From positions 1 through 63,625 of the forward strand of contig MABA01000001.1 of NCBI GenBank assembly GCA_002162875.1: a stretch of 63,625 nt of DNA. Reading direction: 5' to 3'. The translations under genes were made by a program, and so were the position numbers. Numbering within the stretch: the stretch's first letter is position 1; every line of letters begins with the position of its first letter. Origin of the DNA: Rhodobacterales bacterium 52_120_T64. Lineage in GTDB: Bacteria; Pseudomonadota; Alphaproteobacteria; Rhodobacterales; Rhodobacteraceae. A model generated the notes under the pieces. That model was not told where the DNA came from. It was given only the letters and a program-made list of their open reading frames with translations, and ran no database searches. Positions 56,628 to 63,625 of this stretch are shown piece after piece.

Positions 56628-58052
56628 ATGAAATCTTCTAACGTACTTGTCGTTGACCTAGATGGCACGCTGCTCCGAAGTGATATGCTCTTTGAGAGTT
56701 TCTGGTCCGCCTTTAGTATCAACTGGCTAAGCCCAGTTTCCTCTGTGGCTGCGTTGTCACATGGCAAAGCTGCATTGAAGCAACATCTTGCAAGTAAAGC
56801 TACAATTGACGTGGAGAGCCTTCCATACGATGGGGAAATTATAGCCTACATACAAAATTGGCGCTCAACAGGAGGACGCACAGCTCTGGTGACCGCAAGT
56901 GACCAATCATTGGCCCAACCTATAGCTGCACATCTTGGACTATTTGACGAAGTTCATGGGTCTGACGGCGATCGCAATCTTAGGGGTGAGCAAAAAGCTA
57001 AGTTCTTGCAGGAACGCTACGGAGAGAACGGGTTTTCTTATATGGGCGACTCGACTGCGGATCTTCCCGTTTGGGCCAAGGCCTCGAAGGCCATCACTGT
57101 AAATGCCTCAGATACACTTTGTGCCAAAACTGATGCTGTTGCAGCAGATGTCGAACATCTCACAACTGGGCAAAAATCAATTGATCCCTATTTGAAAGCG
57201 TTGCGACCACATCAATGGTTGAAAAACGTTCTTGTGTTTTTGCCAATGCTCGCCTCTCACCAATTGGACTGGGCCACCTTCATGATATCAATGTTGGCGT
57301 TCGTTTCCTTCAGCCCGATTGCCTCAAGTGTCTACGTGCTCAACGACTTGCTCGATCTTCAGGCAGATCGGGCACATCCACGCAAATGTAAGCGTCCCTT
57401 TGCATCTGGCAGCGTACCTATAGAGCATGGTACATGGATGAGCGCAGCCCTTTTTGTTATTGGCGGGGGAGTTGCCCTCGCTTTTAGTTACAAGTTATTC
57501 GTTGTCGTACTGGGCTATTATTTATTGACGCTGGCATATTCCCTTTACTTAAAGCGCCAAATTGTCATCGACGTTTGCACTTTGGCAGGTCTGTACACAC
57601 TGCGGATTATTGCGGGCAGTGTCGTAACCGGAATCCCGATTTCTGTTTGGCTTTGGGTGTTCTCGATTTTCTTCTTTTTCTCGCTTGCGTCAGTGAAACG
57701 ACAAGCTGAACTGATAGGCAATACTGAACGTGGAATTTCAACCGCGAACGGGCGAGGATACCATACTGCTGATCTACCAATAATTTCGATGATGGCGATT
57801 GCATCTGGTTATGTATCGGTGTTGGTAATGGCATTATACGTAAATTCTCCTGAAGTACTTATTCTGTATCCAGCCCCGGCTGCACTTTGGGGTATATCCG
57901 GTGTTTTACTCTTCTGGATTACTCGCACGATCATGTTGGCGCACCGCGGGCAGATGCATGATGATCCTTTGGTTTACGCCGTGAAAGACCGGATCAGTCA
58001 AATCTGTTTCCTTGCTATACTTGGTTTTGCAATTGCGGGGACGGTGGCATGA
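56628..58052 (+). CDS. HAD phosphatase - UbiA prenyltransferase fusion (DPPR synthase-like)
   Basis: The 474-residue protein joins a HAD domain (DLDGT at 10-14; GDSTADLPVWAKA at 140-152) to a UbiA domain (about 185-474; LRPHQWLKNVLVF, ND-x2-D-x3-D at 239-247, KRPFASG). UbiA relatives of this type transfer 5-phosphoribose from PRPP to polyprenyl phosphate (Rv3806c in Mycobacterium). The HAD half could then remove the 5-phosphate, the job of a separate phosphatase in mycobacteria. It is followed by gtrA, dprE1 and dprE2, each overlapping by ATGA, which makes this reading strong. Confidence 0.88.
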   Translation: MKSSNVLVVDLDGTLLRSDMLFESFWSAFSINWLSPVSSVAALSHGKAALKQHLASKATIDVESLPYDGEIIAYIQNWRSTGGRTALVTASDQSLAQPIAAHLGLFDEVHGSDGDRNLRGEQKAKFLQERYGENGFSYMGDSTADLPVWAKASKAITVNASDTLCAKTDAVAADVEHLTTGQKSIDPYLKALRPHQWLKNVLVFLPMLASHQLDWATFMISMLAFVSFSPIASSVYVLNDLLDLQADRAHPRKCKRPFASGSVPIEHGTWMSAALFVIGGGVALAFSYKLFVVVLGYYLLTLAYSLYLKRQIVIDVCTLAGLYTLRIIAGSVVTGIPISVWLWVFSIFFFFSLASVKRQAELIGNTERGISTANGRGYHTADLPIISMMAIASGYVSVLVMALYVNSPEVLILYPAPAALWGISGVLLFWITRTIMLAHRGQMHDDPLVYAVKDRISQICFLAILGFAIAGTVA

Positions 58053-58471
58053 CACTTCAAAATTTGATCATCCGCTATGCGGTATTCGCAGTTGTGGCCA
58101 CAATAGCCAATCTCGCAACCCAACGGGTTGTGTTGCTTGTTGGTGAAGGTTCTCGATATTTCATGCTGGCACTCGCTGCGGGAACAATTGCCGGACTGAT
58201 TATCAAGTATCTGTTAGACAAGCGCTGGATATTCTATGATCGAGGCGCCGGTGTAAAAGATCATGGGCGAAAGTTTTCGCGCTATTCGGCAATGGGTTTG
58301 GCGACAACAGCCATTTTCTGGGGAATGGAGTCCGTTTTCTGGCTGTTCTGGCAAACAGATATGATGCGCGAACTGGGCGCTGTAATTGGTCTGACTATTG
58401 GTTATGTTGTTAAGTACAACCTCGATCGTCGCTTCGTGTTCACGGATGCCCAATTAGGGCCAGCCGCATGA
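58049..58471 (+). CDS. GtrA family membrane protein
   Basis: A 140-residue, four-helix protein with GtrA features (RYAVFAVVATIANLATQR; KYLLDKRWIFYDR; KYNLDRRFVF). GtrA proteins are linked to polyprenyl-phosphate sugar flipping. Mycobacterial Rv3789, next to dprE1/dprE2, has been proposed to translocate decaprenyl-phospho-arabinose or to anchor an arabinosyltransferase. Overlaps by ATGA on both sides place it in the same unit here. Confidence 0.88.
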   Translation: MTLQNLIIRYAVFAVVATIANLATQRVVLLVGEGSRYFMLALAAGTIAGLIIKYLLDKRWIFYDRGAGVKDHGRKFSRYSAMGLATTAIFWGMESVFWLFWQTDMMRELGAVIGLTIGYVVKYNLDRRFVFTDAQLGPAA

Positions 58472-59793
58472 AAGTTTCTGGCTGGGGTCGATATCCTGTT
58501 TTAGAAGCCACCGTGCACGCACCAAGAAGCGAGCACGCCCTTCGAGAGATGATAAAAAGCACACCCAATCTGATCGCTCGCGGTAATGGTCGCTCCTATG
58601 GTGACAGCGCAATCAATCGCTCGGCGACAATTCAGTTGCGACACTTCAATCGAATGATCGCGTTCGATAGTAAAACGGGCCAATTGGTGGCTGAGTCAGG
58701 GGTTCTACTAGCCGATATTATTACGGCTTTTCTACCTCGAGGATGGTTCCCGATAGTGACTCCCGGAACGAAGTTTGTGACGCTAGGCGGAATGATTGCT
58801 GCTGATGTTCATGGTAAAAACCACCATAAAGACGGCAGTTTTGAAAAGTGCGTTGACTGGATTGAGATCGTTGACGCCAACGGCGAAGTTATTAGGTGTT
58901 CGCGCCATGAAAATGTCGCCCTTTGGGAATGGACGATTGGTGGCATGGGATTGACCGGAGTCATTCTTCGGGCGGCTATTCGGCTGCGGAGTGTCGAGAC
59001 GGGTTGGATAAAGCAAACAACAATACCCGCCCAAAACCTTGTCGCTGCGATGTCCGTGTTTGAGAAATCACAGGATGCGACTTACTCAGTTGCCTGGATC
59101 GACTGTCTCGGGACTGGCGAACAGTTAGGGCGATCTTTGGTTATGCTCGGAGAGCATGTGAAAAATGCTAACTTAGGCCAAAAACAGGCCAACGCCCCAT
59201 TTGATACAAATACCGAACGTAAACTATCGATACCATTAGATTTCCCGTCATGGTCTCTAAATCGGTTTAGTATTCGCGCGTTCAATGCGCTCTACTACTG
59301 GAATGGTCTTCGCAAACCGTCGGAACAAATCGTGGATTGGGATAGCTATTTTTATCCGCTTGATGCGATTCTCGGCTGGAACCGTATCTACGGGCGTAAA
59401 GGCTTTGCGCAGTTTCAATGCGTTATTCCTTTAGAACAATCGCGTGCCGGTCTAACCGAATTGCTTGAAGCAATTTCCAAAGCCGGCGCTGGGTCCTTCC
59501 TCGCCGTTTTAAAGAAATTTGGAAAGCAAGAAAGTCTGTTTTCCTTCCCAATGGATGGGTACACTTTAGCGCTAGATTTTCCGATCAATAAGACGACACT
59601 CCAACTTATGGAACACCTTGACGGTATCGCAATCAGCCACGGTGGACGCTTCTACCTCGCCAAAGACAGTAGAATGACAGCACAAACACTTCGCGCCTCA
59701 GATAATAGATCGGCTGACTTCGCGACGATGCGTGAAGATAGTGATCTACGCAACGCATTTCAGTCAGCACAATCAGAAAGACTCGATATATGA
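58468..59793 (+). CDS. dprE1: Polyprenyl-phospho-ribose 2'-oxidase, DprE1-like
   Basis: A 441-residue FAD enzyme of the vanillyl-alcohol oxidase fold. Its FAD-site blocks are RGNGRSYGDSA (38-48) and GGMIAADVHGKNHHKDGSF (107-125). Its C-terminal substrate region reads FSFPMDGYTLALDFPI, then GRFYLAKDSRM with the catalytic-type Lys399. It oxidises the 2'-OH of polyprenyl-phospho-ribose to the keto form. The position matching the mycobacterial Cys387, target of benzothiazinones, is Ala368. The start overlaps gtrA (ATGA). Confidence 0.9.
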   Translation: MKVSGWGRYPVLEATVHAPRSEHALREMIKSTPNLIARGNGRSYGDSAINRSATIQLRHFNRMIAFDSKTGQLVAESGVLLADIITAFLPRGWFPIVTPGTKFVTLGGMIAADVHGKNHHKDGSFEKCVDWIEIVDANGEVIRCSRHENVALWEWTIGGMGLTGVILRAAIRLRSVETGWIKQTTIPAQNLVAAMSVFEKSQDATYSVAWIDCLGTGEQLGRSLVMLGEHVKNANLGQKQANAPFDTNTERKLSIPLDFPSWSLNRFSIRAFNALYYWNGLRKPSEQIVDWDSYFYPLDAILGWNRIYGRKGFAQFQCVIPLEQSRAGLTELLEAISKAGAGSFLAVLKKFGKQESLFSFPMDGYTLALDFPINKTTLQLMEHLDGIAISHGGRFYLAKDSRMTAQTLRASDNRSADFATMREDSDLRNAFQSAQSERLDI

Positions 59794-60527
59794 CCAAAGC
59801 ACCAGTTTTAATTCTCGGGGCTCGCTCTGATATTGGCAAAGCCATTGCGCATAAATTCGCAACGCTCGGGCATCCTATTCAGTTGGCAGCACGCGCGGTT
59901 GAAACCTTGGAACCAGAAAAAGTCGATATCGAATTACGGCACCAAATTGCCGTAACCTTGCATGAATTTGATGCCCTTGCCCCCGGAACGCACGAAAGCT
60001 TTATCTCGGAACTCCCAGCGCTTCCATGTATTGCGGTTAGTGCGATCGGTTTTATGGGTGATCAGCCCGTCAATGAGAAAAACCCTGCGATTGCCATTGA
60101 GGTTATGCGTAGCAATTTTGAGGGGCCCGCCAATATTCTTGGGGCTCTTGCCAACCATTTTGTAGTGCGCGGATCAGGAACTCTGGTAGGGATTAGTTCA
60201 GTCGCAGGGGAGCGTGGCCGCGCTACAAACTACATTTATGGTTCAGCCAAGGCAGGTTTCACCGCATTCTTGTCAGGTTTGCGCAATCGCCTCACCAAAC
60301 TTGATGTTCACGTGGTGACGGTATTGCCCGGATTTGTGGCAACCCAGATGACCGAAGGTATGGATTTACCCGCACGACTTACTGCGCAGCCAAGCGAGGT
60401 CGCCGACGCCATTGCGCTGGCTGTCGAGAAAAAACAGAACGTCATTTATGTACGACCGATCTGGCGGTTCATCATGTTGATTATTAGAAACATTCCAGAG
60501 CAGATTTTTAAAAGAATGAAGATATGA
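59790..60527 (+). CDS. dprE2: Polyprenyl-phospho-2-keto-ribose reductase, DprE2-like
   Basis: The 245-residue classical SDR has the dinucleotide motif LGARSDIGKAIA (9-20), Ser136-Ser137 and Tyr150-x3-Lys154, all needed for catalysis. It reduces the DprE1 product, giving polyprenyl-phospho-beta-D-arabinofuranose. The ATGA overlap with dprE1 makes paired function nearly certain. It ends with a basic, hydrophobic tail that may sit at the membrane. Confidence 0.9.
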   Translation: MTKAPVLILGARSDIGKAIAHKFATLGHPIQLAARAVETLEPEKVDIELRHQIAVTLHEFDALAPGTHESFISELPALPCIAVSAIGFMGDQPVNEKNPAIAIEVMRSNFEGPANILGALANHFVVRGSGTLVGISSVAGERGRATNYIYGSAKAGFTAFLSGLRNRLTKLDVHVVTVLPGFVATQMTEGMDLPARLTAQPSEVADAIALAVEKKQNVIYVRPIWRFIMLIIRNIPEQIFKRMKI

Positions 60528-60533
60528 GTTCGT

Positions 60534-62366
60534 TTGTTTGCGAAAACATTTTGTAAAAAGGTAATTTGTCCAGTGGATTTAATTCGGAGTATTCGTTTGG
60601 CGCTGATCGGTGGAATAATATTTTCCGTTGTATTCGCGTTGCACTATTCATTTATCGACAGCAATTTGTATCAGGCGCGAGACGACGGCGTCATCACGAT
60701 GAGCGTTGGAAGGCACTTGGTCGATTTCGGTTTTATTGGTGTCAGTCCATCGGGTCCGATTGTCGAGGCTTCATCTAGTCCATTACAAACATTTGTCTAT
60801 GCGGTTTCCTATTATTTAACCGAAGTTGATTACAAGAACTATTCAGTCTTTCAGACTGCGGTTAGTACGTTTCTTATTGGCGCCATTTTCATAAGTTTTT
60901 TCAAAGATCGCCCGAACCTTGCGCCTGCTATAACGTTCACGGCGGCTACTGCTTTGTCATTCCAGTACTCTTTCTCGTTATGGCACGCGTCAGGGATGGA
61001 AAATGCGTTGACGCACGTCTTGTTTCTGGTTTCGGTATTTTTGTTGTTTGACATGGTATCTAAGCACCGAATTAACTATTTCTGGGCGCTGCCCATTTTC
61101 CTCGCCAGTATTGCGCGAATCGATAGTGTGGTACATGTGGCGCCATTACTGGTTTTCTTTTCAGTCTATTGGCTCGTTTGCGAAAAACGTGCCGGAGGCT
61201 TTTACCTCTCGGTTTTAGTAGGTCTGTTGTGGCTGGCTTTCCAATCAGGGAGATTAGTGTATTTTGGGGATCTGTTGCCCAATACGGCTTATGCACAAAA
61301 TATTTCAGTTTCAGGTCGAATGGGCAGAATTCTGAATGGTGATATTGCTTTAGCGATATCAAGTTTCACGATCGCAAGTAACATCTTCGTCCTTCAAGGA
61401 TGGTGGATTTCCTTGTTGGGATTTCCCTTTCTAATCATTGCCAAATTAAATAGAGCTGAAAAATTTGTTCTATTGGCAATCGCCACACTATTTATTTCCG
61501 CTTGCTTGACTCCGGTATTGTTTGGCCCGGCCCGAATTGATCCGACACGAATTACAACACATGTCACTCTGCTTCTGATTTTGTGGTTGGCGATTGTACT
61601 TACCTCGAACAGCTTGACGCGCAGCCCCGCACATATCTTCCGTGTGTTGCTGCTGATTGGTAGTTTCGGCGTTGCCGCAATAGCCCGCCCACCATATTAT
61701 CTTGGATGGAGCACACAAGGGTTTGATGAAACGCGGTTGCGATTTGCGAAACTTGCAGAAGCGCACAACATAGACCGCCCACTAGTTTCCAACCCTGATT
61801 TGGGCGCCATGACCTGGCACAAGCAGTTTAACGTCTTTGATTTAGGTGCGTTAGGTAGTCCAGTTGTAGCCAAACTGTCGGAAACAAAACTAATATCCAA
61901 CTATTTACTCGAATTCGCGCGACCCGACTTCATTGAAAGCCATGGATACTGGACGAAACGGTACTGTGCAGACCTTTTTTTGGACAAGCGTTTTAGCCAG
62001 CTTTACACACCCGCAAATGCGGAAATAGCTATTTTGCAAATGTGCCAATCCCAAAATCCGGAGACGGTCATATGGGTTAGAAAAGGCATTGAACGGGATA
62101 GCGATAGCCTGGAACGGCAATTGCTTGATGATTTGCAGAACAATCTTGATACAACCAGAATTCGCACAGAGCTTGAAATTTGCGCACTGAACAACGGCGA
62201 TTGCAGATACGTCGTGCGAACAATCTACCGATTCATTCCCGAACTTCGCAAAAGCCAGCGATTGGTCGAGGTCATTGCGTTTTTAGATTCAGATCTCGCG
62301 CAAGCATATCTTCTTGGTTGGCAAGATACACTAAACCACCTGATGATATTGAGAGAATTCGAGTGA
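60534..62366 (+). CDS. GT-C membrane glycosyltransferase, candidate arabinofuranosyltransferase
   Basis: A 610-residue protein from TTG 60534 (GTG 60573 is possible). It has a first membrane helix, then an extracytoplasmic loop with Asp50-Asp51 in ARDDGVITMSVGRHL followed by VEASSSPLQTFVYA. Further helices contain ASGMENAL, RIDSVVHVAPLL and YFGDLLPNTAYAQ. This loop order is that of GT-C enzymes such as AftB, which use decaprenyl-phospho-arabinose. Residues about 430-610 are soluble and probably periplasmic. It follows dprE2 after only 6 bases, so it most likely transfers the arabinose made by this operon. Confidence 0.75.
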   Translation: MFAKTFCKKVICPVDLIRSIRLALIGGIIFSVVFALHYSFIDSNLYQARDDGVITMSVGRHLVDFGFIGVSPSGPIVEASSSPLQTFVYAVSYYLTEVDYKNYSVFQTAVSTFLIGAIFISFFKDRPNLAPAITFTAATALSFQYSFSLWHASGMENALTHVLFLVSVFLLFDMVSKHRINYFWALPIFLASIARIDSVVHVAPLLVFFSVYWLVCEKRAGGFYLSVLVGLLWLAFQSGRLVYFGDLLPNTAYAQNISVSGRMGRILNGDIALAISSFTIASNIFVLQGWWISLLGFPFLIIAKLNRAEKFVLLAIATLFISACLTPVLFGPARIDPTRITTHVTLLLILWLAIVLTSNSLTRSPAHIFRVLLLIGSFGVAAIARPPYYLGWSTQGFDETRLRFAKLAEAHNIDRPLVSNPDLGAMTWHKQFNVFDLGALGSPVVAKLSETKLISNYLLEFARPDFIESHGYWTKRYCADLFLDKRFSQLYTPANAEIAILQMCQSQNPETVIWVRKGIERDSDSLERQLLDDLQNNLDTTRIRTELEICALNNGDCRYVVRTIYRFIPELRKSQRLVEVIAFLDSDLAQAYLLGWQDTLNHLMILREFE

Positions 62367-62948
62367 TACATCACCGGAAACACGTATATTTAACATAATA
62401 AACATTATGCGAGTTTATTATACACAAAAGCTAGCCTTTTGGGTTGCTTTGCCAATCTACTCTACGATGCCGCACGCGGATGATCAGAACTTTAACACTC
62501 CGTTCCGCGCCATATATAATTATGTGTTCTCCAATTGGGTGAATGCGAATTGGAGGTCCATGGCAAGGCGATTGATTTCAGGAGATGTTTTGAAGTAACG
62601 GAACGGGTTAGGTTTGGCCATTCGAAAAGGTTACTCCATCACCCTAACCACTTCGATCAAGGTTCTTCTTACAAAGCCACATTACCCTGTTATCCGAAAT
62701 ATCTATCCCTGATCATTCAAATTTATTCCCAAAATACACAAATCTACCCTGATTATTCCCTGTTAGCAGGGAAAATGAACCGAGACTGGTTCGCTCAAGA
62801 CTGCCTGCACCACCAATTTTCCTGATAGTATTACGATATATATTTGAATGAGTTACGCGGTGCTCGTTATCTCTTGGATGCGTTGTCACCGTTTTGCATG
62901 CAGCCTCGGGTCACCAGAAACGGCTGCAGTACGCTGAGAAGTAAACAT
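62367..62948. other. Long gene-free region after the arabinose operon
   Basis: About 580 A+T-rich bases with no supported gene. A cluster of short CCCTG-containing repeats lies at 62683-62776. Two short plus-strand frames (62407-62598, 62535-62825) have no recognisable content. Confidence 0.5.
62683..62776. repeat. Cluster of short CCCTG(A/T)T repeats with a hairpin
   Basis: Units TACCCTGTTATCC, TATCCCTGATCATT, TTATTCCCAAAAT, TACCCTGATTA and TTCCCTGTTAG occur within 94 bases. The last forms a 7-bp hairpin with CAGGGAA (62756-62773). It may mark an element boundary or a protein-binding repeat. Confidence 0.45.
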
Positions 62949-63149
62949 TTAACCTCCGACTTCCAATAACTCGACAATTTTACCGGCTACTGCATCAAGG
63001 GAATCTGGATTCATATTCTTAATAAAACGTATTATGTCCGAGCGAACTTGATGTTCAGGTAGCTCTACTTTCTTACCGAGATCATAAAATTCGGCGTGTT
63101 TATTGGAATTTTTGGCGCAATCCAAAACATCAAAAAAGATCGGGATCAT
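62949..63149 (-). CDS. Small hypothetical protein, possibly a gene remnant
   Basis: A 66-residue frame (IPIFFDVLDCAKNSNKHAEF; C-terminal VAGKIVELLEVGG) with no ribosome site and no family I recognise. It lies directly downstream of another short frame on the same strand, and both may be pieces of one broken gene. Confidence 0.35.
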   Translation of the reverse strand: MIPIFFDVLDCAKNSNKHAEFYDLGKKVELPEHQVRSDIIRFIKNMNPDSLDAVAGKIVELLEVGG

Positions 63150-63234
63150 TTGGCAAACCCCACGACTTAGGTAGCGAAATATTTGCCGCTTTTGCCTTCA
63201 AATTTCGCGCGCCTTTGCGCGCAGTTTCGATCAT

Positions 63235-63429
63235 TCATTTTTCCGGCCATGATTCATCTGGTACGTACCACAAGCGCTCATCTACCCAGTCTTTTATTCG
63301 TTTCTTTTCTTCTTCTGTGCAGGCCTCAACGAAATTTGCTACATGGGATTTGGCTTTTTCATGCATAGCACCTTGGTCTCCATCCAAAACGGCCATGCAA
63401 TTGGGTTTTTCGAGGTAACGAGTAGACAA
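63235..63429 (-). pseudogene. Fragment of an ATPase/TOPRIM-like protein, fused to transposase debris
   Basis: The 64 codons from TTG 63429 read CMAVLDGDQGAMHEKAK, then KDWVDERLWYVPDESWPEK. The LDGD pattern resembles the TOPRIM Asp-x-Asp of OLD-type ATP-dependent nucleases, but that resemblance is weak. The frame is open upstream without a start and runs straight into IS3-like sequence (63430-63549), so this is probably a truncated gene interrupted by an insertion element. Confidence 0.35.
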
Positions 63430-63549
63430 TACTCGTAGTACTGCGATGGCCTTTTTTAGGATGTCGCGCTCCTGCGTGATCCGGATTAGTTCCGCTTTTA
63501 AACGCCGAATTGAAGTGGTTCTGCTTTTCCGAACAGGTTTGCGGCTGAG
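63430..63549 (-). mobile_element. IS3-type OrfA fragment
   Basis: Forty codons in the same frame as the fragment below it read SIRRLKAELIRITQERDILKKAIA, the C-terminal leucine-zipper end of IS3-family OrfA, quoted here as RRLKAELIRITQERDILKK. No helix-turn-helix part or start remains. Confidence 0.5.
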
Positions 63550-63572
63550 TTAAGGTGTATCGGGTTTGGTTA

Positions 63573-63625
63573 TCATGCCGCTTTCATCATTTCTTTGCCG
63601 TCAAAGTATGCCTCGTCCGGCGTTC
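63573..63625 (-). mobile_element. IS3-type transposase (OrfB) C-terminal end, cut by the window edge
   Basis: The minus strand reads TPDEAYFDGKEMMKAA then TGA (63573-63575). The TPDEAYF motif is typical of the C-terminus of IS3-family integrase-core transposases. The rest lies beyond the window. Confidence 0.55.

Overview
The window looks like a chromosomal segment of an alphaproteobacterium, most likely a marine Rhodobacterales (Roseobacter-type) organism. This rests on gene content: mutS divergent from an mbfA iron exporter with an Irr-type box, bifunctional maeB, a FYDLN-acid protein, an intracellular PHB depolymerase with a Cys nucleophile, and a DUF3489-DUF2924-large serine recombinase trio. 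The genus cannot be fixed from this sequence.

Layout. (1) 1-4.4 kb is a degraded fatty-acid/CoA block: a thiolase tail, then broken CoA-ester-lyase, methyltransferase, etfA and tesB genes around an intact etfB. (2) 4.35-25.4 kb is dense housekeeping: EamA exporter, HU protein, an ade-amn adenine salvage pair, msrC, a five-gene mutS-GNAT-phhB-FAD oxidoreductase-rsmD operon, mbfA, maeB-rbsK, a GntR regulator with an 18-bp operator-like palindrome, and a phaZ-ygjP pair. A PAP2 gene and a serine hydrolase are broken. (3) 25.5-32 kb starts at tRNA-Ala(GGC), followed by a recombinase module, then scattered genes (an epimerase, thpR, a frameshifted yaeQ) with long empty stretches. (4) 32.6-62.4 kb is visibly more A+T-rich and holds a large surface-polysaccharide locus. 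It begins with a 3' remnant of a second manC and a region with a winged-helix protein, a TPR membrane protein, a MASE1-like protein and VanZ. Glycosyltransferases, a Wzy-like polymerase/ligase, gmd-fcl-manC (GDP-L-fucose), a second Gmd-like gene, FkbM methyltransferase, an ABC-type flippase and a WecA-like initiating enzyme follow. A small housekeeping insert (acyP, GYD protein, YdcZ-type transporter) splits the locus. (5) 62.4-63.6 kb contains mobile-element debris.

The most interesting system is the coupled block 56628-62366: a HAD-UbiA fusion, GtrA, a DprE1-like oxidase, a DprE2-like reductase and a large GT-C membrane protein. The first four overlap by ATGA and match the mycobacterial route to polyprenyl-phospho-beta-D-arabinofuranose; the fifth is a good candidate for the arabinofuranosyltransferase that uses it. 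With the fucose genes and the WecA/Wzy/ABC machinery, the locus suggests an envelope glycan containing L-fucose-type sugars and D-arabinofuranose. The product itself is inferred.

Broken reading frames are unusually common (at least seven). Some carry internal deletions and are surely real decay; the single-base ones (etfA, yaeQ) could also be sequence errors.
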